From the NCBI RefSeq assembly GCF_003569005.1, contig NZ_BCUR01000004.1, forward strand, positions 1,835,111 through 1,899,110: a DNA stretch of 64,000 bases, read 5' to 3'. Source of the stretch: Vibrio superstes (GTDB lineage Bacteria > Pseudomonadota > Gammaproteobacteria > Enterobacterales > Vibrionaceae). Position 1 is the first letter of the stretch; every line of letters begins with the position of its first letter. A program made the translations under genes and the position numbers. Of the stretch, positions 24,952 through 33,400 are shown one piece after another. The notes beneath the pieces are model-generated. The model saw only the letters and a list, made by a program, of their open reading frames with translations, had not been told where the DNA came from and did not search any database.

Positions 24952-25815
24952 ATGAATCTTAAGGCCATCAAAGGCGAGCTGTTTCTTGTATTGGCAACCA
25001 TTCTAGCTGCGATAGGTTGGATTGCCTCCAAGCTCGTTATACTCGAAGTTCCCGGCGAAGTCTTCATCACTAGTCGTTTCCTGCTCGCGAGCTTAGTTCT
25101 CTTCCCCTTCTGTTATAAAAAAGTTCTCGCACTCAAGCTAAAACAGATCATCTCTTTGCTTGGTGTAGGCTTCGTCCTAGCCCTGTCTATTCAAGTTTGG
25201 GTTTATGCGGTCTCAATCTCGACCACGTTAGCTGAGGGTGCCTTTATCATGAGTCTTGCCATGATAATTGCGCCCTTTGTATCATTGATATTGTTTCGAG
25301 TTAAACCCAACCGAGCCTTTTGGGTTGCCTTGCCTATTGCTATCTTAGGCATGGCTCTGCTGACCCTTGCCAATGGTTGGCAAGTGGATAGAAGCCAATG
25401 GTATTTCTTGTTGGCTTCGGGCCTACTGTCACTGCACTTTGTTTTAAACAAGCGTGTGATCACCAATCTCAACCCATTAACCTCTATCTGCGTGCAACTG
25501 TTTGCGGTTGGATTAATTGGTGCCATCTCGGTGGGCATTACCCAGCCGGAGGCTTTCGAATTGAATCAGCATGTCTTATTTTGGTTTGCAGTATCAACAC
25601 TTATTGCCACCTCGATTCGTTATCTAGCACAAACGGTCGGTCAGTTCTCAGTCAAGATGGAAACCGCATCACTGATCATGATTTTAGAGCCCGTTTGGAC
25701 ACTGATGCTGAGCATCAGCATGCTAGGAGAAGTCGTCGGTGCGCAAAAGATGATGGGTGGAGGCGTTATCTTCTTGTCACTTCTGGTGTATATCAAGCTT
25801 TCGAAGAAGGGATGA
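24952..25815 (+). CDS. EamA/DMT family transporter
   Basis: This 287-residue membrane protein has ten predicted TM helices in two EamA repeats of five. The first begins ELFLVLATILAAIGWIASKLV and the second near WYFLLASGLLSLHFVLNKRVITNLNP. It ends in a short basic tail (KLSKKG). Members export amino acids or other small metabolites; the substrate here is unknown. It is monocistronic, between the nemA terminator and a repeat-rich gap. Confidence 0.88.
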   Translation: MNLKAIKGELFLVLATILAAIGWIASKLVILEVPGEVFITSRFLLASLVLFPFCYKKVLALKLKQIISLLGVGFVLALSIQVWVYAVSISTTLAEGAFIMSLAMIIAPFVSLILFRVKPNRAFWVALPIAILGMALLTLANGWQVDRSQWYFLLASGLLSLHFVLNKRVITNLNPLTSICVQLFAVGLIGAISVGITQPEAFELNQHVLFWFAVSTLIATSIRYLAQTVGQFSVKMETASLIMILEPVWTLMLSISMLGEVVGAQKMMGGGVIFLSLLVYIKLSKKG

Positions 25816-25829
25816 GGAATTAGCTGCAA

Positions 25830-25980
25830 GCTATCAGCATGTCTCTTGATCACAACTCGGACTTTAGGGTATCCGTCATGTCCAAGTGCTTTTCTGGGCC
25901 GGCACTCCCGCAAGTTGTTAACAGGAATCTAGAGATGTACTCCTTCAAGATTGCCGATAAGAGACCTCGGCAATGACACG
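25830..25980. repeat. Degenerate intergenic palindromic repeats
   Basis: The gap 25816-26183 has no gene. Its first half carries a hairpin ATTGCCGA (25950-25957)/TCGGCAAT (25967-25974), flanked by AAG upstream and GACACG downstream. That is the same outline as the element at 8559. Upstream of it are decayed stretches (CCGTCATGTCC, GGAATCTAGAGAT) that look like further copies. Confidence 0.4.
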
Positions 25981-25997
25981 CCTTAATCTGATGGCTT

Positions 25998-26159
25998 ATA
26001 CCAATCACAGTAAGTCAGTGGTCAGAAATAGCGTAGGAAAAACGCCGGATAACAAGGCAGAACTTTTTGATAAGTCGTTATTCTACAATCAAAAATTCTA
26101 ACGCCGTTATCGAGTGTTTTAACAAGCTAGGATGAGCCGTTATTTACTACGATTGGTAT
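25998..26159. repeat. 162-bp dispersed repeat, copy 1 (ATACCAATC ... GATTGGTAT)
   Basis: The element has terminal inverted repeats ATACCAATC/GATTGGTAT. It matches the segment 41350-41510 in inverted orientation almost base for base (shared GCGTAGGAAAAACGC, CTAACGCCGTTATCGAG and GTTTTAACAAGCTAGGATGA). It has no ORF, so it is a MITE-like or structured intergenic repeat. It sits 25 bp after the stop of the minus-strand crotonase gene. Confidence 0.8.
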
Positions 26160-26183
26160 TAAAGTTATCGGCTTTTCACTGCC

Positions 26184-26987
26184 TTACTTGAACTTCCTCG
26201 GCAGATAATTTGGCTTCTCATCAGGATTACGCTCACGCTTAGCCGCAATGACTCTGTTCTTCCCAATACCGACCTTAATCTGATACCAAGTCTCAAGCAG
26301 TAGCGCCTTACCTTGGCTGGACCACCAGGTGTTATGATAGAGCTTCTTATTCGCGGCCAATACATCTGGAGAGCGATCAATGCACTCTAGAGCTAACTGA
26401 TAGGCACATGCATAGGGATCGTCAGCGATCTTAGTGACTAACCCGTACTCTTTAGCCGTTTGGCTGTCGATCTCTTTGGCGGTCATCGCCATCTCTAGGG
26501 TATGGTCTTTACGCATTAACTCACGAAAGGCGATAGCTCCTCCCATATCAGGAATAAGTCCCCACTTGGCTTCCATGATAGAAAAGGTAGCGTCAGGACT
26601 CGCTATACGAAAATCACCTCCGCTAGCCAATTGCAATCCTCCCCCCCAGCAACGACCATGGATGGAGAATATCACCGGACACGGGATATCGCGCCAACCC
26701 AAGGAAAAGCGCTGAGCATCATTGGCACGGGTTGGCCACCACTTGAAGAGCAAAGAGAGCGCGCCACTTTTACTGGTTAATAAAGACTTCACATCAAGCC
26801 CAGAGCAAAAATCACTACCTGCGCCTCGCACAATCACTGCCCTCACCCGTTTATCGTTTTTCAACTCACGCGTTACGGCATTCACCGCTTTGAACATTTC
26901 CATATCAATGGCGTTGAGTTTCTCAGGACGATTAAGGCTGACTATTGCAATCTGATTATCATCAATAGTGCAGGTCACTCGAGACAT
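26184..26987 (-). CDS. Crotonase family (enoyl-CoA hydratase/isomerase) protein
   Basis: This 267-residue protein has the crotonase fold. The N-terminal strand is IAIVSLNRPEKLNAID, the first oxyanion-hole segment FCSGLDVKSL, and the second HGRCWGGGLQLASGGDFRIASPDATFS. In the position of the catalytic acids it has EAKWGLIPDMGG, closer to isomerase-like members than to canonical hydratases. It acts on an acyl-CoA, but the exact reaction is unclear. The gene stands alone, far from fadD. Confidence 0.88.
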   Translation of the reverse strand: MSRVTCTIDDNQIAIVSLNRPEKLNAIDMEMFKAVNAVTRELKNDKRVRAVIVRGAGSDFCSGLDVKSLLTSKSGALSLLFKWWPTRANDAQRFSLGWRDIPCPVIFSIHGRCWGGGLQLASGGDFRIASPDATFSIMEAKWGLIPDMGGAIAFRELMRKDHTLEMAMTAKEIDSQTAKEYGLVTKIADDPYACAYQLALECIDRSPDVLAANKKLYHNTWWSSQGKALLLETWYQIKVGIGKNRVIAAKRERNPDEKPNYLPRKFK

Positions 26988-27354
26988 ATTGCTTTACCTT
27001 GCATAGTGGTCAAACCACTAAGTTATACAACTTATTAACATTTTAAAAGGTATGTATATTAATTTTCATACATAAGGCATTAGTTTTATATGCTTTATTC
27101 TTTCAAGAGCACCGTCTCTACAACCCGACTCACTCTCAAACAATACACAGAATTTACAATACGATTACTTCTTCAGCATGCAGTGTGATCAACTCGATAG
27201 ATAAAGAATTCCCTCCTTTTCATCATGATGTTATGTGATGAGAAAAACACATAATCCCGATGAATAAGGGGATAATCCTTACAGGCATTTTCCAAATAAC
27301 CACACAACACTATGGTCCTTTTGATTGTGCTCTAGATTGGCAGAGGTAATTAAA
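26988..27354. other. AT-rich gap, likely divergent promoter region
   Basis: No gene is evident. The stretch separates the minus-strand crotonase from the small plus-strand gene and is AT-rich with several short inverted repeats (for example GTATG near 27051 against CATAC near 27067, and CATCATGATG near 27221). It presumably holds both promoters, but no confident -35/-10 pair was picked. Confidence 0.4.
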
Positions 27355-27594
27355 ATGAAGATTTTCTACGAAACAAAACGAGGCAAACACAAAGGGCTTA
27401 TTCAACAGCCCCATCGACATAAAAATGGTAAGTTTGCTGTAAGCAAGGCAAGGTTTGATGAAGGTTACACCTATGTCGAAAGCACTGAAGATATCTATAA
27501 ATACTTGCGACAAGGCTACAAGGTAAAAGTGAGTAGTGTTGAGCCCCTCACCGCGCCAAGTCTGGTTGGCTTAGCCTCTCTTACTATCGAATAG
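27355..27594 (+). CDS. Small conserved hypothetical protein
   Basis: This 79-residue basic soluble protein begins MKIFYETKRGKHKGLIQQP and includes ARFDEGYTYVESTEDIYKYLRQGYKVKV. The start ATG at 27355 follows AGAGGT at good spacing. The frame is open ten codons further upstream, but without a better site. I do not recognise the family. The length, clean ribosome site and downstream hairpin support a real gene. Confidence 0.6.
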   Translation: MKIFYETKRGKHKGLIQQPHRHKNGKFAVSKARFDEGYTYVESTEDIYKYLRQGYKVKVSSVEPLTAPSLVGLASLTIE

Positions 27595-27625
27595 ATCATC
27601 CTCTTTATCGCTCCATAAACAAAGC

Positions 27626-27655
27626 CGCCCCTAGGAGTCATTCGCTCTAGGGGCG
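27626..27655. terminator. Hairpin between convergent genes
   Basis: The stem CGCCCCTAG (27626-27634)/CTAGGGGCG (27647-27655) has a 12-nt loop. On the minus strand it is followed by GCTTTGTTT. It lies between the small gene ending at 27594 and the minus-strand operon ending at 27675, and probably serves both. Confidence 0.7.
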
Positions 27656-27674
27656 TTAGGGTGCCTACTGCCGA

Positions 27675-30416
27675 TCAATCCGGTTCTATTAACTTGTGGT
27701 CAATCTGGCTTTGATACTCTTGTGGCTTAAATTGATTAAACCTCGGCAAGAACTTGTCCCAATCAATGATGTGACTGTCGATTTCAGGGCCATCAATACA
27801 CGCATGCTTACGCACTAATTTCCCATCGAGCATCACCGGCACCATACAAGCGCCGCACATGCCAGTAGCATCAACCATAATTGAATTAAGACTCGCTACA
27901 CAGGGCACCGAGAAGCCCTTAGTCAGGTCACTCACCGCGCGCATCATCATAGGCGGGCCAATGGTAATCACCTCTGAAACCTCAGCTTCCTTGGTGCTTT
28001 TATGGGCAATCATCATCTGCTCAAGCGGTGTGGTGACAAAGCCTTTGATGCCAAGACTGCCATCATTGCTGGCATAGATAATTTTTAGGTGCTCAGGATA
28101 GTGCTCACGCACGCTCTCTAATCGACCACCTAGCTCTGTCCAAAAGCTGTGCGACTTGCCCCGAAATCCAGAAATAAGCGTCACCTGATTACCTATCTCT
28201 AGATGCGCTCTCAAGATAGGAAATACCGCAGGTAAGCCTACGCCACCCGCGGTGAAAACCACTCTTCCGCGATGCTCTGTGACCTGACTGGCTTGGCCTA
28301 GAGGACCCGCCACAGCGCAGAAACTATCACCAACCTGCATTTTATTGATCAGTTTAGAGCTGCTTCCTAGCCCCTGAATAACAAGATCAATAGTCCCTTC
28401 AGTCGCATTCCAGTCAGCTAGCGTTAGCGGTATCAACTCCCCCTTCTCATCACTCAATACCCGTACAAACTGCCCCGCCCTAGCGGACTGTGCAATTAAC
28501 GGCGCTTTAATGGTGAACTCGACAATCTCATCGGTTAACTGTTTACGCTTAACGATCTTGGCTGGCGTCTGACCCAGTTCGGTATAACGGCTGGCACTCT
28601 CCACGAGACCTTGCAGCTCTTGGGTATTGAAGTCCAAGTTTGCCATTATCTCGCGTGCAGCGGCCTGCCCATCACCTGCCGCCTTGATGGCCGTTGAGCC
28701 ACCTCTTGTAGCATCACCACCACTATATACCCCCTCTATTGAGGTTTGCTGCGAGTCTTTGTCCAGCAGCAAGGTTCCCCATTTTGAGGTGTTGAGATCG
28801 GGGTTGGCATCTTTCACGATAGGGTTAGAGCTATTGCCTAAAGCCATAATGGCAAAGTCCACTTTGATGAACTCTTGCTTACCTGTTACTTGAGGGCGAC
28901 GACGACCTGATGCATCAGGCTTACCTAACTCCATCACATCTAGCGTGGCACTGCTGAGTAGATGATTTTTGTCACCATGAAACTCACACGGTGCACGCAA
29001 TTCCTTAAGCTGAATACCCTCTTCTAGTGCATGATGAAGCTCTTCAACTCTTGCGGGCATCTCTTGCTCAGTTCGTCGATAGACTATGGTGACATTGGCG
29101 CCTAATCGACATGCCGTGCGCGCGGCATCCATTGCGGTATTGCCGCCACCTAGGATCATCACCTCTTTATCTTGCATTTGGGGTAGAGGTGTTTCGTAGT
29201 CCGCTAGGTTGGCATGCATAAGATTTACACGGGTAAGAAACTCATTGGCTGACATAATATTGAGTAAGTGTTCGCCGGGGACATTCATAAACCTAGGCAA
29301 TCCTGCTCCGGTTCCCACAAAGATCCGCACAAATCCCGCTTTCTTAAGATCGCTCAAAGCCGCGGTTTTACCCACGATATAGTTAGTGACAAATCGCCCA
29401 CCAAGGGCCTTGATTTTATCAACCACATCGTCAATCAATTGGTTGGGTAATCGAAACTCTGGAATGCCATAACGTAGCACTCCGCCCAGGGCATGAAAGG
29501 CCTCAAACACGGTAACAGGGTGACCTTCCTTAGCCAGCAAGTAGGCGTTAATAAGACCCGATGGCCCAGAACCCACAATAGCGATTGGTGGCTTGGTGGC
29601 CAAGACCCAAGGGTTGTGGGTTATTTCCGCTGCGGAGCCTGCATTTTTGAGCTCGCGCTCACGCTGAGGCAAAAACCACTCTAGCTGACCGATTTCAATG
29701 GGTTTATCGTTGTGCGTACACACCCCTTGGCACTGCAACTCTTGCGGGCACACTCGGCCTGTAACGTTAGGTAGAGGGTTCGCATCTCGAATCATCTCAA
29801 AGGCTTCTTTCAATCGGCCCTCTCCCATCAGATTGAGTACCTGCGGAATATGGATCTTAACAGGACAACCGCCTTCGACTTCCGCTTTTGAGGAGCCTTG
29901 TCTGTCGCACTGAGGCACGCCGATTTCACATGGGCGGTCTTCACATTGCTTGTCTCTTAGTACCTCAAGCCAAACAAACAACTCAACCTCACGCAGGTTA
30001 TACCCCAATCCCATATAGCCAAGGTACCCCTGGCTAACTAAATCAAAATCCTTACGTCTCTCTTCTGCAGGACGCACATAAGGGGGAATATTATTACTGC
30101 CCGGCCATCCCTTTGATAAGCCCTCAAACATGGGATATCGAGCACTAAGATGTCGGTCGATACCTCGTACAAAAGCACGCTTCTGCTTAAGAGGCACGCG
30201 CCATAAATAGCGCTGCAGCGTAATACTGAGTTCGTCATCTACGAGCAGCAGATCCCATAGCTTTTCTACAAACGAAGCCGAGAGTTCTCCATACTTCAAC
30301 GCCGCTTGAATCGCCTGCATGCTCTCATCAATCACCATTTGCTGAAAGCGCTTGGGGTCTTTGCGCATTCGCTGCTCTAGCAGCGTTTGTTGAGCCTTAC
30401 TGATTGTCGAAACCAT
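27675..30416 (-). CDS. GltD-SudB fusion: FAD/NAD(P) oxidoreductase (NfnAB-like)
   Basis: This 913-residue flavoprotein has about 150 helical N-terminal residues of unknown fold. It then has a GltD/dihydropyrimidine-dehydrogenase-type Fe-S domain (C158, C163, C170, C184 and C223, C229, C233), an FAD site VGSGPSGL (281-288) and an NAD(P)H site ILGGGNTAMD (421-430). The C-terminal FNR-like half, from about 618, has a nucleotide motif TAGGVGLPAVFPI and a [2Fe-2S] set C839, C854, C857 and C873. That half matches sulfide dehydrogenase SudB/NfnA. The frame opens 30 codons earlier, but GGAGGT precedes ATG 30416. It starts 1 nt after the PFOR-like gene ends, so they are coupled. It probably moves electrons between that enzyme and NAD(P)H. 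Confidence 0.88.
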   Translation of the reverse strand: MVSTISKAQQTLLEQRMRKDPKRFQQMVIDESMQAIQAALKYGELSASFVEKLWDLLLVDDELSITLQRYLWRVPLKQKRAFVRGIDRHLSARYPMFEGLSKGWPGSNNIPPYVRPAEERRKDFDLVSQGYLGYMGLGYNLREVELFVWLEVLRDKQCEDRPCEIGVPQCDRQGSSKAEVEGGCPVKIHIPQVLNLMGEGRLKEAFEMIRDANPLPNVTGRVCPQELQCQGVCTHNDKPIEIGQLEWFLPQRERELKNAGSAAEITHNPWVLATKPPIAIVGSGPSGLINAYLLAKEGHPVTVFEAFHALGGVLRYGIPEFRLPNQLIDDVVDKIKALGGRFVTNYIVGKTAALSDLKKAGFVRIFVGTGAGLPRFMNVPGEHLLNIMSANEFLTRVNLMHANLADYETPLPQMQDKEVMILGGGNTAMDAARTACRLGANVTIVYRRTEQEMPARVEELHHALEEGIQLKELRAPCEFHGDKNHLLSSATLDVMELGKPDASGRRRPQVTGKQEFIKVDFAIMALGNSSNPIVKDANPDLNTSKWGTLLLDKDSQQTSIEGVYSGGDATRGGSTAIKAAGDGQAAAREIMANLDFNTQELQGLVESASRYTELGQTPAKIVKRKQLTDEIVEFTIKAPLIAQSARAGQFVRVLSDEKGELIPLTLADWNATEGTIDLVIQGLGSSSKLINKMQVGDSFCAVAGPLGQASQVTEHRGRVVFTAGGVGLPAVFPILRAHLEIGNQVTLISGFRGKSHSFWTELGGRLESVREHYPEHLKIIYASNDGSLGIKGFVTTPLEQMMIAHKSTKEAEVSEVITIGPPMMMRAVSDLTKGFSVPCVASLNSIMVDATGMCGACMVPVMLDGKLVRKHACIDGPEIDSHIIDWDKFLPRFNQFKPQEYQSQIDHKLIEPD

Positions 30417-30417
30417 G

Positions 30418-33400
30418 CTACACCTCCGAAGTCTGCGAGACACTGACGTGAATAATCTCAGCGTCACACTCATCAGCGATGCGAGAGGCTCGCTCAATAA
30501 GCTCATCGGTAATCACCAGGCTATCAAAGACGTTGGGAATCACTCGGCTGACTATCTTTGCCTTACCCTCTTCGATGATGGTGGTCTTTTCAAACAATTC
30601 CGGAAGCTGTTGATAGCAGGTTTTACAGTCGGTACAACTTGCCATATCGGATTCGGCAATACTCACTAATCTATCAACTGCCGCTCTTACAGCTGGCGTT
30701 GTATCAGTTGACTCGATTTGCGTCACCGGAATTTGCACCTCGCTATCTACGGTAAGCGCCAGCTCTGCCAATCCGTTAGCAATGGTGTCTATGGTTTGCT
30801 CATTGCGCTCAACCGCTTGCTCATAGCGTGCTTTCCACTGGACAATCTCTGCTTGATGCTCCGTCTTCGTCTTAGCTATATGCTGTCCGCTCAGATACTG
30901 CAACATGTGCCAGTTGTTTAACCGCTCTTCGGTGAGTGCGACAATGGAGCTTGATACTGTTAGTTGGATTAGGTGTTGCGAGCTATCTACTGACCAGATA
31001 AATGGCGTTTTATCTGCTCGCTCACTCACATTCATGCCAACGTAATCGGCCAGTTCAATAAGGTTGCGCTCACTGGTTGCAAGAGAGAAATGCTTCTTAA
31101 AGCGCCCCTCAAACAAGGCAAAATCAGCTGGGGTGAGCGCCGTTTCTAGAAGCTGAGTCATTCCATCATCATCCAGATAGGTGATCATCTGCTGAGTCCA
31201 GTCTTGCTGGATATCAGGATTACCCTCGAGTGAGAGCCGCTCAGCCAATGTTTCTCCCTTGCGCGGATCGTGCACAAATATTGGGTTCATTCGGCTCTCA
31301 ACAGCAAAGCGTGAATGCCTAGTGCTGGCGTCATCCGCTATTCCGTGCTCACCCATGCAAGGGGTATACACATCAAACAAAGCAGGGGCATCTTGATAAT
31401 TGAGATACTCCACTAAGTTAGACATAAAGTGCCCTTGAATGGCTGTTGAGGTTTGCACCACCAAGACCTCAGGATGGAACATCGCGATGATCCCGAGCTC
31501 TTTTCGCGCCTCTTGCTTACCACTATGTGCGCTACCCACTCGGCTCAAGTCAGAGTCTTGAGCAGTAAAGCTTGCGGTTGAGGCTTGCCCTCCTGTATTA
31601 GAGTAACTCCCCGTATTGAGCACCAATACCTTAATTGGCGTAGAGGTTGTCAGCAGTCGAGATAACGCGCCAAAACCAATGTCATAGGTGGCACCATCCC
31701 CGCCGATGCTGAACACTGTGGGTAGTAGATTCAGTTCATCACTAGAGAGTTGTTGCCACTCTAGATAGTTAAGCTGCTTATCGTGGATACTAGGATCATA
31801 CAGATCCTCCACTTCCAGCTTGGCACAGCGTAGCGCCTTAATCTGCTGCAGCTGATTAGCAACCTCACCCTCAAACAACCCCTTAGCCAGTGCTGGCGTA
31901 TCTTGGAACAAACTATTTACCCATGGCACTTTATAAGGGTTGGATGGGAAGGTGGAGGCATACACACTGCTACAGCCTGTGGCATTGGCAATCAGCGCAT
32001 CCGCAGGCCCGTCACCTGTTGGTCCATGTTCAAACTCATACAGGCGTCGCTCTAATACCTTAACTGTATCTTCAATACGCTGGGCACGCTCAGGCTGCTG
32101 CTCGGTTTCAAACAACTGACGATGTTTACTCTCTAACCTATCCAATAAGCTTTCTAGCTGTGCACGATGTGCCTTATTGCGGCGCTCTGCCATGGCACGG
32201 TTAATTGAAGTCACCAAGCGAAGCGCAGTCACCTCCCCACAGCCGCGACATGCACCATGGCCGGCACTCATCGCATAGTAATTATCTCTATCCAGTAATA
32301 AGCGTTTGGCCTCTTGGCCATCGATAAATCGAATCGGCGTGTTTGGAAGCGCAGCGAGCGTTTCGAAGCTGTGATGCAATTGCTCATTGAGCTCAGTGGT
32401 TTGACGCACCTTTTGCAGCGCGTTGGGGCCGCAGACATCCACACACTCCATACAACCACTGCACTTATTCGAATCTATAGCGACCGAATACAATCCTCCG
32501 CTGCCAGGCATGGCTTTTTCCATAGCATCAAAGAAGGGCTTAGTACGAGCCACTGGCATAGATTCTAATGCGATACACACACTCGCAAATTGCTGCTGAA
32601 CCTTACCATCATTGAAGACCATGCTATCAAGCTTTGATGCAATGGCTTGATGCAGAGGAAGAGAATCCTCTTTAGAGTGAGTGCGATAGTAATGTCTTAC
32701 CGCGTCACTCAGTTTCGGCACCTCAGCTTTCAGGGCTGAGATTTGTGCTGGAGGAACCGCAAGGGTATCTATCGCATTATTGATAAGGTCATGCACCTCA
32801 TGCACCGCATTAGGTATCGCACTATCTGGACAGGCGATGGTGCACTCCATACAGCCAGTACACTTATCAGGATCAAACAAAGGCACATTTAAGCGAAACA
32901 ATCCCTTGTTCTTGGTTTTTGCGCTAGAAGGCGGCATAAACATACCCGAACCCGGGATAACCGGCGCTTCGGCAATACTGCCATCGGCATAATGTTTGCC
33001 GGCAATGCTATCAAAGTAATCTTGATCAAATAGGCAGCTGCTGGCACGAGTTGCTTTGTCATCTAGGGTGACTTGTGAACTGCTTACCCTAGTAGGAACG
33101 ACATCCTCGTAATCTTGATAGCGGACCTGTTTAGTGGCGTGCATCCCCTCGCGAATGACGGCCATGTTACTGTTAACCACTGCCCGTCCTTTGCTGGCAA
33201 ATTTCTTAGCTATCTGCTGCTCAATTCGGTTTAGCATTGCCTCTTCATCAGCACTGCCTATCACTTGGCGAGCATGCCCACACAGCGCGCCAATGAAGGC
33301 AATCCCCATCATACGGATTTCAAGATCTCGGCTAGGGGCTTGCTCTTTGGCTACCTTAAAGGCATCCACAATGAAGAAGTCGATATTGTGCTCGCGAATG

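Noticed and set aside
27236..27253. CRP-like site TGTGATGAGAAAAACACA upstream of the small gene at 27355
   Set aside because: The right half does not match TCACA at the required spacing.
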